Below are positions 26,701-40,247 of a stretch of 64,000 nucleotides of DNA, piece after piece (position 1 is the stretch's first letter; every line of letters begins with the position of its first letter). The notes under the pieces are model-generated. The model was given only the letters and a program-made list of their open reading frames with translations, was not told where the DNA came from and did not search any database. The stretch comes from Anastatus disparis (taxonomy: Eukaryota; Arthropoda; Insecta; Hymenoptera; Eupelmidae). Where the stretch lies: contig JAFFSR010000251.1 of the NCBI GenBank assembly GCA_017163975.1, positions 7,750,001 to 7,814,000 of the forward strand, given 5' to 3'. Made by a program: the position numbers and the translations under genes.

Positions 26701-27654
26701 AGCAGCTTTGGTGTAATCATATATAAGTTAGGGAAAACTATATGACCAGTCTCATTCTCTCTAACTTGAATATTTTCTATTTTTCTTCTTCTATCTTTCT
26801 TTCCTTCATTTTGTTGATTGAAATTGGAGAGAAAAAGAGATAAAAGTGAGAGATAGAAAGAGAGAGAGAGAGAGAAGGAGAAAAACAGTTGGCTGCCCCG
26901 CCTTATCATTATTATTCGCATAGGATCGTTAAGTGGAGCGGAACTTATGAGAAAATAACCTCAGTCGTTTGACTTTTGTCGTCCTTTAGTTATACTTTTA
27001 CTATATGATGACGCATTTCTTAATATCTTCTTATAATATTAAACCTGTATATACCTTTACAATCGAACGATTTGCTCTTGTTCTCGCGATTCTTTTCTCG
27101 CGCGCTTAACCATAAAGATGATGATGTATATGGATGAAAATTATTGCAGCACTCTAATCAGAGAGAAAAGAGCAGATATTCGGAGGAGAATAATATGCAG
27201 CGCGAGAAAAAAAAAATGAGAATTGATGGTACCGTTGTCAAGGTTTTTTAGTTAGCAAGGTTTCTTTATTATTATCATTATTATTTAATTCTATTCTTCT
27301 GTGAACAAGTTTTCTTTCTTTTTGTTTTAACGTCTCAAGTTCTATTGAAATGTTCTGAGAAGCATTTTACGTAATAAAGGAATTTATTAATTTTTTATAT
27401 TCTCAGGTTGTTAAGATTCAACCTTACTTTTTTATGTTTCTTTAAATAAATTGAATTTATTTTTTTACCGAAATAATTTTAAGTGTCTCTAATATATAAT
27501 GTTTATTATACGGAATAAAGGCATTTTACTCTAGAATAATAATTTTAATTAATAAATAAAATAATTAATTTAAATGGCATGAATTATTCAATTTTTAGAG
27601 AATGATTATTTATAAATTTCAATCCAGATGAGCTTTTCATAATTATTAAGTTGA
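23701..27654. other. AT-rich stretch with a GA-rich tract
   Basis: No gene is recognised. The interval is A/T-dominated up to 26300. A polypurine region follows (26650-26700, and an (AG)n run at about 26859-26875). On the minus strand a good donor (GTT|GTAAGTACC, around 26565-26575) follows a short open stretch, but no acceptor precedes it. Confidence 0.45.
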
Positions 27655-27842
27655 GGTCTTCAGTGGCTCACTCGATAGAGCGATAGATTCGTAATCTCGG
27701 GGTTCCGAGTTCGAATCCCGCTCTCGGCGGCCGAGTGACACAAGCACCACTGTAACATGTGCTTTGTTCACAAACACACTGACAATCTCCGTTGCTAATT
27801 AACATCGCTATGATAGCATAAATACGGCAACGTTAAATAAAA
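27655..27842 (+). mobile_element. tRNA-derived SINE, copy 3
   Basis: The complete head (ggtcttcagtggctcactc) has a clear B box (GAGTTCGAATCCCG). The shared body runs to aatacggcaacgttaaataa. There is a small insertion at the head-body junction (an extra cgg/ccg). ATAATTAT occurs at 27639-27646 and at 27852-27859, on either side, and is a candidate 8-bp target-site duplication. This is the clearest flanking repeat among the seven copies. Confidence 0.92.
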
Positions 27843-29084
27843 TTTAAAAAAATAATTATAAATTATTTAATATAATTTTGACTGCATGTCTTACTGTTAT
27901 TAAAATTATATCATCATTCTAATAATAATCTATATGATGAATATATAAAAAAAATTGTATTTAAATATTATTTATATGAAATTACTTGAAATTAAAATAT
28001 TTAATAATAATTTTTTTTTCAGTTACCAATAAAAATACAATTTCAGCAAAGTATTGTTAATTTTCAGGTATAAAACATGAAATTCCACGGACATTATATG
28101 ATCGAACGCAAGAGCATCTTATAAAACGTAAGAAATATAAAAAAAGGCTTTGAATTTCGCATCGATTTTCTGTTATACAAAAATATCAGCAATGTGAAAA
28201 AAAATGTAAGTAAGAAAAAGCAAAACTATAAAAGCAGATTCTTACCTTTGAATTTCTGTTTAATTTATATAGAAAATCTATTGCCAAGAGTTAGCAAAAG
28301 GCCTTCCAAGCATTTAGAGCAAAAATTCAAAAGGTATTTTATATACTCTTTTTCTATGGGATTTACTTCATATATATATATATTTTTTTTTCAGCAAGAA
28401 ACTTTGCTCGATTATAAGCAAAAATATCTGAGCTAGTTAAGTAAAAGATCTGTACAAGAAAAAAAGCCTTAAGAAGATATTAAATGAAATAAAAAAAGGA
28501 AGATATAAATGATACGCATAAGCTAGGGAAAAAGAAATGAAAGAAAATAGAAATAATCGTAAAAGTTGGAGCTTGCACGCATAAGAAAAGTTTTTAAACT
28601 GCGAAAGGAGGTGTATCTGTACGTACAAAAAATGATAAATAAACAAAAAAAAGAGAGAATACAAAAGAAGATAGTCGATATAGATACATTATAACGTATT
28701 TTGTTCGAGGGCAAGTATCGATAAGCATTTTAAATTTGTTCTCGAATGAAAAGCAACAGCTGCTAAGGCTCATTATGCGCACACGTGCATTTTAGATTAT
28801 CGCGACAGTAGGAGGGAGAGAGAGAGAGAGAAAAAAAAGAACAACGAGATTCCCTATAGGATTGAGATTATATACTCTTTCTTTCCACCCTCTCTTTACT
28901 TTTTTCTAATCGAAAATTTCTCAAAGAATACATTATAACAAAGAGAAAGAATGAGAGAGATAGAGAAAAATACATGCAATTTTAAGGTGGGGTCTATGTA
29001 TACGTTTTAAAATAGGTTATGCATCTTTGTATTTCTTTTTTTTTTTTTGATGCATATAAAATTTGCAAAAGGACCTCCCTCGCG
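27843..29084. other. AT-rich stretch; weak terminal-exon-like patch
   Basis: At 28395-28436 a strong acceptor (tatttttttttcag) precedes 13 codons (QETLLDYKQKYLS) and a TAG stop on the + strand. It is too short to support alone. A GA-rich run lies at about 28814-28830 and a pyrimidine/purine boundary at 28875-28970. Nothing else is identifiable. Confidence 0.3.
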
Positions 29085-29110
29085 GATAATAAGCAGTGAA
29101 TATTAATTTT
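29085..29110 (+). repeat. Short dispersed repeat, first copy
   Basis: The segment gataataagcagtgaatatt and its flank recur in nearly the same form at 30043-30068 (gataataagcggtgaatact), in the same orientation about 960 bp apart. Both follow a pyrimidine-containing GC-richer word. The two could be edges of one degraded element or a local duplication. Confidence 0.45.
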
Positions 29111-30042
29111 TAAAACGAACGAGAATCGCTTGGGCCACATCCCTAATACTTGTTTTGTATATATCTATATATATGTCGTTTTAATATATACGGTGCGAGG
29201 GACATCGTTTTCATTATATTGCAAGCTAACAATATCTGCATAGAATGGTAGAAAGGATTATGATGCTCAAGATGCAATTTTAATTCTTTTTTTTTCTTTC
29301 TTTATTCTTTTTTTTTTAAGACGGAAAGAAAATAAGGTTGAATTAAATATTATCGAGATTCGGGATTACAATATTTATACGTTGTGATTTTCAAGAAGCG
29401 AATATGATAATCGAAGGGAATTATCAAAGTTTTTGTCATTGCCTGGCAAATGGTATGCAGAATATACCTTTATCTTCATCTTTTTTTATATGCGAATTTA
29501 TATTGTATTTTGTACTTATAATTTAAGTAAATTAAATACAAATTATCATAATGTTTTAAAAATAAATTTTTTATCTTATTGAAAATTAATGAACGTATCA
29601 TTAAATAAGAAAATTGAAATTGAAAAATAGTCAATTTGTAACTAATCAATGATTCTCGGCAAAATTTAATATGGATTTAAAATTCAATATAAAATTATGC
29701 ATTAAAGATTAAAAATTTTTCAAATAAAAATTTTTTAAATTGAAAATTTTTTAAATTAAAAATTTTTAAATTAAATTTCTAGTAGCGTTTGATCAAGATG
29801 ATATGTAATAATATATATACTTAACTTCATCAATAAACCATTTTTTTTTAACTTCTTTGTATAAAACTTGAAAAAAAAAAAAAAAATTTTTTATAAACAT
29901 TGTTTCAAATAAATTTTTATGTCATATCAAATTAAGTATAAGTTAAAAATTCATCATCATAACAATTCGAAATGATATATTTCAAAACTATATTTTACAT
30001 TTGAATGTCTTGACTTTAATCGGGACATATGGCCTTTTAGGT

Positions 30043-30068
30043 AGATAATAAGCGGTGAATACTAATTA
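30043..30068 (+). repeat. Short dispersed repeat, second copy
   Basis: It matches 29085-29110 with two clear substitutions over the shared core. The DNA between the copies is AT-rich and has no recognised content. Confidence 0.45.
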
Positions 30069-32068
30069 CGTTACCCCCTTATGTCTATTTATAAGCCGTA
30101 AATTTATTGTTGGCTTAATATTGTCAAAACTTTCTTTTTCAACGAGAAGCCCTCTAAATTTACATAAAATTACACCCTTATTTAATCGATCAAACAAGGA
30201 AGTACAATAATAAACTAATAAAAATAATCTACACATTAAAATACCCAATATAACAAAAATAAACTGCCAAAACAAAAAAAGGGATATACAAAAGCATTGA
30301 AATTTTAACAATGTTTACAGTCCAATAGTTTTACCCAATTTACTGTTTGAAATCCTCTTATTAAGTCATAAAATGATCATTTGATTATTTTACAATATTC
30401 CAATAGTTCGCGTTAAATTTTTCCTTTTTTCACGTTTATCCGGACTTATAAAGACTGCGATATATATCTAATCTTACAGCTATAGCAGATTTTTTTTCTA
30501 TCTACTTACTGTTTTTTTACGCTGTGTATATAAGAACGAGAGAAGATGAGGGGTATAAAGGATTTTCCTTAAGGCGTTTACTACTTTAGCGTCAAATATT
30601 TGTTCTCAACAATCGAAAATCTTTTGCGCTTCTTGACTGCGTATTTCATGCCTGAAGACGAGTCCATAGAGAAAACGTACACCCATAATATCTAAAGAAG
30701 AAGAAAAAAAAGGCGAGAGAAATAAAGAGAGAAAGAAAAAAAAGAAAAAAAGAAGAAGTCACGAGAGAATACAGACGTCACAGAAAGCCAATAAAAGCGA
30801 AGAAAACGCGAGCGTACGAAAGTAACAAGTTTGAGGGAAAGATATGATATTGTGTATCGATGTAGGTGAGATCGTAATCTCTTGTGGGATAAAGTTAAAA
30901 GGTGTTTTAATATGTGTTACAATTCGAATTTAATTAAGAATCTTAGACAGATTGAATCGAAAAACAATTAAACGAGTAAATTGAAGATAAATCTTTGCCT
31001 CAAGAAATATAATTAAATTACACGTTTTCAGCGAAAATTAAATAATCTTTTTTTTTTTCAATAATCGTAATAAAATACATATTTTTTGTACACGTAGAAA
31101 GTTCAGAAAAATCTTTAATACTTTAATATTTTAATAAGTATACCGATATTAATTAAAGTATGAAATTTGAAAAATTAAATATAGTAAATTGATTAACTTG
31201 ATACTTCAATAAATTGAAAAATTACATAAAAATTAATTAAGTTTTTTTTAATCCTGTTTACTTTTGTAAATTTTACAGTAATTTAAATAAAACAATGCGA
31301 AATGGAAAATAATACGTGATTCGTTTTATAAATAATAATTTGATTATATAATATTATTTATTAAACAATACAGTTCACGTACATTTTCAAGTCGGATGTA
31401 AAAATTAAATTAAAAATTAAAAATACAAATATTCATTGTTGTTACGCTTACGGTATAATTAACAATTTAACGATCAACTTCAACTTCATTTATTATTAAT
31501 ATCACTTTGTTCGAATAACTGGACTATTGATTTTTAATTTATATTCCATAAGCTTTTTAAAATTCAAATCGATTCTCATTTTCTTACATTAAGATTCTTT
31601 CATTTAATAACTTCACTTTTTAATGTTTAACTGCTTAAAAAAAGAGGGAAGAAACCAAGCTCAGACAAAGGCTCGTCTGAAGTAAATAAAAAAAAATCAA
31701 GAAAACGTTAGAGAGGAAACAGGAACACTTAAACTATACGTTCGCATTTTCTCGTTCACGCGGCAGCCGCGCAGTACTACATAATACGCAAAGAAATTCT
31801 CTCTATTTTTTTCCTCATTTCTTTTTTTTTTTTTACTTTTCTGTACAGTAAAGGTGCATTAATTTTCGCCTCATATACGAGCAAAAATATTTCAAGAATT
31901 AAGTACTCCCGCTAGTTAAAGCTGCCGCAAACACCATACGCACACGTGTATTATTATACTTTAGTCGTATTCTTTTTCTTCTTTATTTTTTACTTTTGCC
32001 CTTTTTATTTTTTTCAATCCTTTTTTTTCTCTTCTTTTTTGTAAAATAGAGAGTATTATCTGGCTTAC
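30069..32068. other. AT-rich non-coding stretch
   Basis: A polypurine segment lies at 30700-30830. The rest is A/T-rich DNA with pyrimidine tracts near 31800-31840 and 31970-32040. No gene or element is recognised. Confidence 0.5.
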
Positions 32069-32169
32069 CTGTGCAACTTGTCTTATGTATACTGTTGGGT
32101 TGTCGAGGTAGATACTAATGACTTGGGTATGTCGTAAAACTCGCGCTCCTCGTTTTCAAGAACACAAAA
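32069..32169 (-). CDS. Candidate minus-strand exon, unrecognised
   Basis: On the minus strand an acceptor (tatatacag) is followed by 28 open codons ending in TAA at 32085-32083. The C-terminal part reads EFYDIPKSLVSTSTTQQYT. The Y-D-I-P word fits the YxxP consensus bound by Crk-type SH2 domains when phosphorylated, but four residues are weak evidence. A strong donor (GCACAG|GTAAGCC) follows 14 nt after the stop. A second frame ending exactly at that donor is also open (VISIYLDNPTVYIRQVAQ) but would need an acceptor inside the segment. Either reading is protein-like and the segment is GC-richer than its flanks. I do not recognise the protein. Confidence 0.3.
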
Positions 32170-35100
32170 CTGTATATATCTATATACAGGTGTGCACACA
32201 TATATACATATAGATATAGACGAGAAAAGAGGAGAAAAATTTAAACGCGAAGTTCATATATGCTCAGGAAGCTGGCTTATGCTTTATGTTTGTTAAATGG
32301 GTTGAGGCCTGCGAAATGTTGTTTTATGAGACTCAATTATGATTGGCAAAATGTCGATCGCTGTGTGAAAGGAATGTGTTTGTGTTACGTTGTGAGAATA
32401 AAAGAGAAAAGTGAAAATTATTTGAAATTAGAGCTTTCTGTATAACGTTCGAATTCTTCTGATCTTACAAATTTCACGTTAAACGTGTTATTTAGATTCT
32501 GTTAATGGAAATTATAGTACAACGTATACCCTGTATAATTTACGTTATACATTTGTTAATAAAATATTACTTGTTTTTGTATTTTTCTGAATAGTATAAA
32601 ATAATTTTTTTTATTTTCATGATTAGTTTAATAATTAAAAAGTGATAAAGTATTCAAAATATGTAAACGTTCTTAATATTTTGAATTATTTGTTTAAGTT
32701 TATTTTACTACATTTACTTAAGAAAAGGTATTTACATACACAAAAACTTTAATGATTGCTATAAATTTCTGTTTGGTAATTCGTTATTTTTAAATGTTTT
32801 AGTGAGTTTAAGAACTTTATGAATAAATATGTCTTGTACAAATTTATGAAACAATTTTCAATTTTAGTTTATAAACCTAAATAAATATTTGTAGTTATAA
32901 ATTTAATATAAAGTGATACTTAATGATTTTTATATAATTTTTAGTTTATGTATAAATAATTAGTAAATTAATAAAATTTAATTTGCAAACAAACTAATAA
33001 AAGCTCATTTGTTCAACCTGAAGATACAAAAATGTTTGGAATTTAAAACATTAAAAAAAAGAAGAAAAGTTGATGCTAATAATCATATAACACCATTTAA
33101 ACATAGTAATTTAAAATTTTAACACTTTAACTTTAAGAAAATATATATGTATTATAAAAGCCAGTTACAATCATCATTCAATAATAATAAATCAAAAACA
33201 ACTAAGGCGCCAGCTTATTAGCTCTCCCTCCAACCGTAATTCTCGTATCGAAATAAAGAACCTTAGGCAAGTTAAGAAAAAAAGAGGAAGAAAAAAGAAA
33301 ATAAGAAAGAAAAAAATTTGTACTCGTGTATGTACGAGGAAGATACTTAAAGTATATAGAGATAGTAGGGTATAAGGGATGACGTATTCGTATTAATTCC
33401 ATTGTCGGTCGAATGAGGTATCGACTGATCTAATTATCCTCGTGATCTCACGGATCAGACGGTTTATCCTTTACTCTTTCTCTCTCTCTCTCTGTCTTGC
33501 AGTGTATTTCTCTTACTCGGTCTAACATGCAAATCTTGAGTAAGTGAGTGAGCGAGATAGACGGACAAAGGGAGTGGGGAGAAGTAGATAGTATACGCGG
33601 CGTATATAGATTTGTAGCAAGCTTTAATGGCCGTCGATCGATCTTCATCGAAGTCGAGATGAGCAGGCCAGATATGCAATCACTTTGGAACACGACGAGA
33701 GATCGCCGAAGCAATCCATCAAGTACCACACAGCCTCCATATACATAAGCTCAACAACAACAAGTATAATCCAAGAGATGCGCACAAACTCTACTCTCTC
33801 CCTCTCTTTCTATCGTTTTTTTTTCTTCTCTTTCTCTCTTCGCGACGAGACCATATAGCCCGTAGGAGGACGCGAGCAGTAAAATCCTTGCTTCTCTTTT
33901 TTTTCCTTCTTTTTTGTTTTAGCGTATGCATTCAGGCGAAAGTCTTCTCTTCCCTTTGATCAAGCAAGACTTTAATGCAAAGGCGCCCGCGAGGTGAAAC
34001 TAAAGGAACGCGATATTCCGATGTGTATAATGTTAGTGTGAGCATGAAATAAAAAAAAAAGAATTAAAAAAAAGATAAAGAAAAAGAAATGTTCTTTCAT
34101 GAAGGCGGCGCTTGTTTTTCGTTTCGCCTTTGGTTGTTCAATGATTTTCTTATACTTTTTTTCTTCCTTTATCTTTCTTTTTTTCTTACTTTTAAAGAAG
34201 AAGAAGAGATGCGTTAAGAGCTTTTATTTATAGGAAGAAAGTTCAGAATTGAAGAAGGATGAAAGGTGTATTAAGGCGGAAAATTCTTCAAGTGATTTTT
34301 GCCGATCTTGATTAAGACAGTGGTTATAAGGATAAATAAAAAGTACATATATATAGATATACATCCATCCAGTGATGAATGATAGAGGTATAGTGATTGT
34401 GATGTTGATTAGAAGATGAAGATAAAATACTATATTACGCTTCGAGGAACAGATCTGTTTTATGGGTTATTTCCAAAAAAAATTATTTTTCTTTTATTAT
34501 TTTCATTGAAACTAGATAACCGATTGACTTTGTGATATAAATGCATATTGAATTCTTGTTATACGCGCAAAAATTATTTTTTCACAATGAAAAAAATTTG
34601 ATACTTTCAAAAAATAATTTATATTTAAAATTCGATTTAATATTGTTACAAATATATTTTTAAAAATTGACCTACTTAAAGTATTTATTCAGTTTATTCA
34701 ATATTGCATATTGTACAGCAAGAAATTGAACATCGTAATTTCAATGATAAATTATAAATGGCTTGAATTTTACAAAACATGTAAATTTGTACAAATTGAA
34801 ATACATCCTTTACGTTTTAATTTTTCATTATTGAATAATCTATCACGTTTAAATGAACATATTTACAGCTGTCTATCAAATTGTTAATTTATCAAAATGT
34901 AACAATGTTAAATTAGTATATGTTAAACTAGTATGTAAATAATTTATTTATGATAAAATATAGAAAGCTTAAAAGTACCATTATTAAAACTAATAAATGC
35001 TTAAACTTTGAAAATTAAAATAATATATTTTGCATGCAAATAAATTTGTATAATTGCGCGAGTAAGCAAATATTTTATTAAAACTATTACTTTTTCGTAC

Positions 35101-37724
35101 ATTATCGATGAACCATACAAATTTAGCATGAACATTAAAGCCCTTAAAGCGTGCGTTCGCTTAGAAATGTAATGGAGTATACTCTAGAGTCTATACATCA
35201 TTCTAATCGATGATACTAGTTTATATCACTGACTCACGGTTTTAGTGTTTACGATATATAGTATGCATTTTGCCTTTCAATTATATTGTACTTGCTCTTA
35301 CGATATCTAGAACTGAATTTCTGAACGCTTCGGAGCCAACTTTTCCGCACTGATAACGCTGAATAGATCATCTTTCATTTGTTTTAGTTTTTTCTTATTT
35401 ATTCAAATTTAATAGTGATATAATTTTAAAAAAATATTTATTTCTTTTAATGTCTATAATGTACGAAATTCAGAGAGAATAAAAAATATCTTTTTCAACA
35501 TATCAAGATCATAGTTGCTCTTCTATTGTTAATTTTAAAATAAAAGAAATCAATTTATTCACTAAATTTTTTTGTCCAATCTCCAAAGTTTATTTTCTTT
35601 ACTGAAAAATTTCAGGATGAGTCTACATGGAAGAATTTTAAATACAATTAGCCAGTGCAGCGTAATAATTTCATAAATAAATCGATATTATACGATATCT
35701 CCTAATTATATTAGGAATTTTCTCATAGATACTTTTCCTGAAATTTGCTGATGAAGAAAATTAGTTTTATTCTATTAATATAAAACATTTAAAGAAAAAA
35801 TTGATTTTCAGAAAAGAGCAGCTTGATTTGTTGAAAAACAAATTTTTTTGTTTTTTTTTACATTTATATTTCGTTTATATTCTACTCTCACATAACGAAA
35901 ATTTATATAAAATCGTTTAAAAAATTATTCATAAAATATCCCTTTTAGGCGAGATTAGGTCTTTAAAATTCGAATATTTTATTAAAATTGCATTAAGATT
36001 TATAAATTCGTATTTTTAATAATATTCAAATGATTAAGTGGTTCAAAGTTTTATTCGATAATTCAAATTTTTTATTCCGTATACAAATGACGATAAATTT
36101 TCATTCGATAACATCAAATGAATATTATTTTTTATAACATATATATTATCATATATTATTATTGCAATGTCAGAATCGTAAAACTTCTTACTTGCCAACA
36201 ATAACAATTGCGCATAAATCAACCAAAAACTGAAAATAAACAACAAGTTCAACATTTCAGAACTGAAATATAAAAAAAAGAAATTCTCCCATTGCAACAA
36301 AAAAAAAATTAAAGAAAAAATATCGAACTTGCCTGCAACTTATACGCATCGTCTTCTCTTTTGCAAAATAAGAACTCCCTTATACACATCTACAATAACA
36401 TCGAATACAACGAGCGATATACATATAATAAAATACAAAGCTTATAATGCAGTGCATAGACCCCGCGGACAAATAGAATTTCTGTTTCTCTCTCTCTTAT
36501 TCACGCACATCTTACCTCTCTCTCTGAAACGAAGATATATATATGTGTATATATTTATATATTGATTTGCTTGCAGTTAGCGAATGCATATCACCCCGTC
36601 ACGGAATGTACGTTTACGCTAATTCAGCAAATATCTATTCATGTATATGTGTAATAGATATGTTTGTGTGTAGGTATTAAAGGATGTTCAGATAGTTGCA
36701 TTATATAGGGGTGTACACAGTGTCTGAGCTGCAAACGCTCTACTTGCTGTCTAATATATCCTTCCGCGGCCTTGTACTGGCATGGACAAAAGGCCCATAC
36801 TAGCTTGCTTCCCTTTAACTAATCTAAGATTTGTTCCAAGTGACAAATCATCCTTTGTGGAAGAGAAGTAGAAAGTGTGTGTCTGTGTGCGAGCAAGCAA
36901 GAGCGAAAGGGAGAAACTGAGAGAACGATTGCCATTGTCACGAATAGAAATGATCGTTGCAATGCTGTAATGTCAGTAAGAGTGAGTTGCTCTTCTTGCG
37001 CTTTCTCAAAGTGTGACCGCACAAGCGAATATTTCAATTAGTCACAGAATTACTCTAAAAAGATTGGAAAAATATTTTCTTTTTTTAACAAATAAGCATT
37101 CTGAGTATTAATGGACGTAAAGGAAGAAAATTCATGTACGTAGTTAAAGTAAGAAATGGTAAAATACAAATGACAAAAAAGATCAAAATGATATACAAGA
37201 CACGTCAGTGATTTGTTGCAAAACAATTTTTATTTAGAATATATGCTTATATTTTAATTATTTAATTGTAAACTAAAATAATGAAAAGTATTTTATTTTT
37301 CATATTTTTAAAAAAACAATTTCAAATAAACAATTTAGAGATGTTAATACAATATAAATTATTGAATAGCTTCAAAAATAATTTTATAATATCTTTATTA
37401 AATTTCTAAAATTAAAAGATTTTATAAACTTGTTAAATAATTAAATTTGAAAATATGAACAAGATATAGTGAAAAATTTTAAATCGATTTCCTTTAATTT
37501 ATGCAAGTGATATAATAGTGGTAAACGCAAAATTATTATTTGATTCGATAAAATAATACGTTCTTTTGAAACTGCTTCAGATAGATAATTAAGAATTACA
37601 TGGAATTAGATATCTGTTATTTCTGAAATATCTATAAAAACTTAAATCATCTTCTATAATTTCTAAATAATATATAATCACATATAAAAATGGTATATTT
37701 TCCTGTATAAAAATAGTTCCATCG
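32170..37724. other. Mostly AT-rich stretch with GC-richer patches
   Basis: A 61-codon + frame at 32260-32445 has balanced composition and a hydrophobic N-terminus (MLRKLAYALCLL) but no other support. 33430-33990 is GC-richer with a (TC)n run at about 33477-33494. 36680-36930 is GC-richer, with open but unrecognised frames. A minus-strand microexon-like segment lies at 36192-36229, between acceptor tgtttattttcag and donor GGCAA|GTAAGAAG. None is strong enough to call. Confidence 0.35.
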
Positions 37725-37933
37725 GGTTGTCAGTAGCTCAGTCGGCAGAATGATGGACTCGTAATCTCGAATCTCGAGGTTCCGAGTTCGAATCTCGTTC
37801 TCGGCGGTCGATTACTACAAGCACCACTGTACACGTTACATGTGCTTTGTTTACAAGCACGCTGACGACCTCCGTCGCTAATTACCATTGCAATGATAGT
37901 ATAGCATAAATATAGCAACGTTAAAAAAAAAAA
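37725..37933 (+). mobile_element. tRNA-derived SINE, copy 4 (with two internal micro-duplications)
   Basis: The head, B box (GAGTTCGAATCTCG) and body match the family. In the anticodon region the word atctcga is duplicated (atctcgaatctcga, about 37763-37776), and in the tail a short atag repeat is expanded (gatagtatagcataaa). Both changes lengthen this copy. It ends in an A run (gttaaaaaaaaaaa). It faces copy 5, which lies about 320 bp downstream in the opposite orientation. Confidence 0.9.
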
Positions 37934-38255
37934 GTTTGTCAAGTTAATAATATCTGAAACTATAAAAAAAACTATTTACATAATAGAATTTTTTTTATCT
38001 TTTAACATAACTCCATTTCTTAGCACATCGAAATAAAAGGTTATGAGTATTTGATACACAATAAAAAGTCTTGCATATTTATGTTCGAATTTTTTTTGCA
38101 TCGAAATTTGTGGGCTCAAATTTTACACTAAATGTTTGTATCAATTTTGATTTATACATTTTTGTATTGAAATATTTATTTGAAAATTTGATCACAGTTC
38201 GTCCATTAATTTTAACAAAAAATTTGTTCGACTTTGATCGAGAACATACTTAAAG

Positions 38256-38447
38256 GTTTTTTTTTATTAACGTCACTGTATTTATACTATCATTGAGATG
38301 CTAATCGGCGACGGAGCTCGTAAGTGTGTTTGTGAACAAAGCACATGTAACGTACAGTGGTGCTTGTATGATTGAGCCGAGAGCGGGATTCGAACTCAGA
38401 ACCTCGAGATTATAAATCCAACGCTCTACCGACTGAACTACAGACCG
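38256..38447 (-). mobile_element. tRNA-derived SINE, copy 5 (reverse orientation)
   Basis: Read on the minus strand it has the ggtctg head, the A box (agttcagtcggtagag), the B box (gttcgaatccc) and the full body, ending in a T run on the plus strand (38257-38268) that corresponds to its A-rich tail. Its loop reads TAT at the anticodon position, as in copy 1. With copy 4 it makes an inverted pair with arms of about 190 bp. Confidence 0.9.
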
Positions 38448-40247
38448 GCTCTTCTTAAAGCTTTATTAAATACGACTTCAAAATTTTCATGTATCATAGA
38501 TTTTTGATGATTTAATTTAATCAATTTATATCAAACAAAAAATAATATTAAAAGACAAGTTTACGGAGAAAATGAAAAAACGAGTTTTGAATATTTTACA
38601 TAATAATGTCATATAGATATGTATCTGTAATTTACATTTTATAAAAAAAATTATAAAAATAAAAGTTGGTAATATTGCAGATATTTTCAGAATGATCCTG
38701 TGAAATCGACATTCCATTCCATAAGCAATTTCATTTCATTCTTTTTATCCTTTTTTAGAGTATCATGTATTTTTGATAAGAACAGTCACCGATACATTCG
38801 ATTTGCTAACTCATATAGTGGGTCTATCTTTATGAGATTGTTTCACTTTAACTATTTAAAGCAAAAAATGGAAAACAATAAATACTTTTAACTTTTTTCG
38901 TCTCTTTCGTTTATTCTTAAACATAACATAAAGATACAACGAATATGCCAATCGATTTTCATGATATTTTTTGTTATTTTTAGCTATCAGAATATAAAAA
39001 AAGGAAAGAAAAGGAGAGATAGCGAAAATACTAAGGAAATGGATTTACTTATTCGTACTTTGTGTAAATGACGTTTTTAAAATGAACTTTTTTTTCCTAC
39101 ACGTTTAAGGAAGAGAAAATTCTTCCTCCACCCCAATGCGATAGTTTTATTTTATGTCCTTTTTTTATTGGTGTTTGTTTTTTCTTGTGATGCGTACGGG
39201 TTGGAATTTTCTCTTTTAAGGGAAGAAACTACCGGGGCTTGTTTATGTGGATACGATCGACTTTAAAAACACTTAGAACTTTTTAAGTCGATTTGAAAAG
39301 CAGATTTTAAACCGAAAAAACCTTAAGGAAGTTTGTCTACCGGTAAAGGAAGCTATCTGTTTTCTCTGTTCCCCCTCTCTCTCTTTCTCTTCTTTACTCT
39401 TTTCTTCTTCTTTTTTTCTACCATGCACACGGTACTGAACTACTTATTTATCGTACACTTGAGGTGTTTTCGTAGCGTTATCCCTTTCCGTGAGCTTTTC
39501 CTTCCTCAAATTTACAATTGCATGAGCACATTTATTACACGAATTTACATATTAACGATACTGATTATATACTTTTCATAAAAGATTCCATATATATACC
39601 TAACATGTTTATGAATATACATGTATATTTACGAGACTTCAACTTTTTATAATTATACTTTTATTAATTGCTAATTTATTTTTACATGGATATTATATTT
39701 ATTACAAGTTCAAAAAAGGAGCAAATGTTTAAAATATGTAAAGTAACAAAATAGTATGTTGGTAAATTTATCTGCAGTTGATTTTTAAAATGTTAAATTA
39801 GATTTCGTTTTAATTCTGAACGTTAAGTAATTGTATCAGAATATTTAGTAATAAAGATTAAGTCTAGAATTAATTAACGTAAATTAAACATTTTCAATTA
39901 ACATTCTCTGATACGAAATAAAAAAAATCAAACAAAAGCTGAATCTATATTCGTTTGATTTTCAACTTTGTAAATTTTATATAGAATCTTTGACTAGACA
40001 AACCACTTCTAAGAGCTATTTAATTTCTTCTAAATTAAGAAAGCTCTTAAGCTAATAACCGTTAATTTATCTATTCTATTGATTTTCGTTTCTATAAAAA
40101 AAAAGAAGTTACCTTCATATCATTATACATCAAAGATTTTATTTATTTTTCATGATTGCTTTTAGTATAATACCGTGAACCTATAATACTTACTCTTTTA
40201 TCCACTCTCTTCATGAACATATAAATAACAAATAAAAAGTACAAAGA
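38448..40247. other. AT-rich non-coding stretch
   Basis: The stretch has A/T-dominated sequence and pyrimidine tracts (39370-39425). No gene, RNA or repeat family is recognised. Confidence 0.5.
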
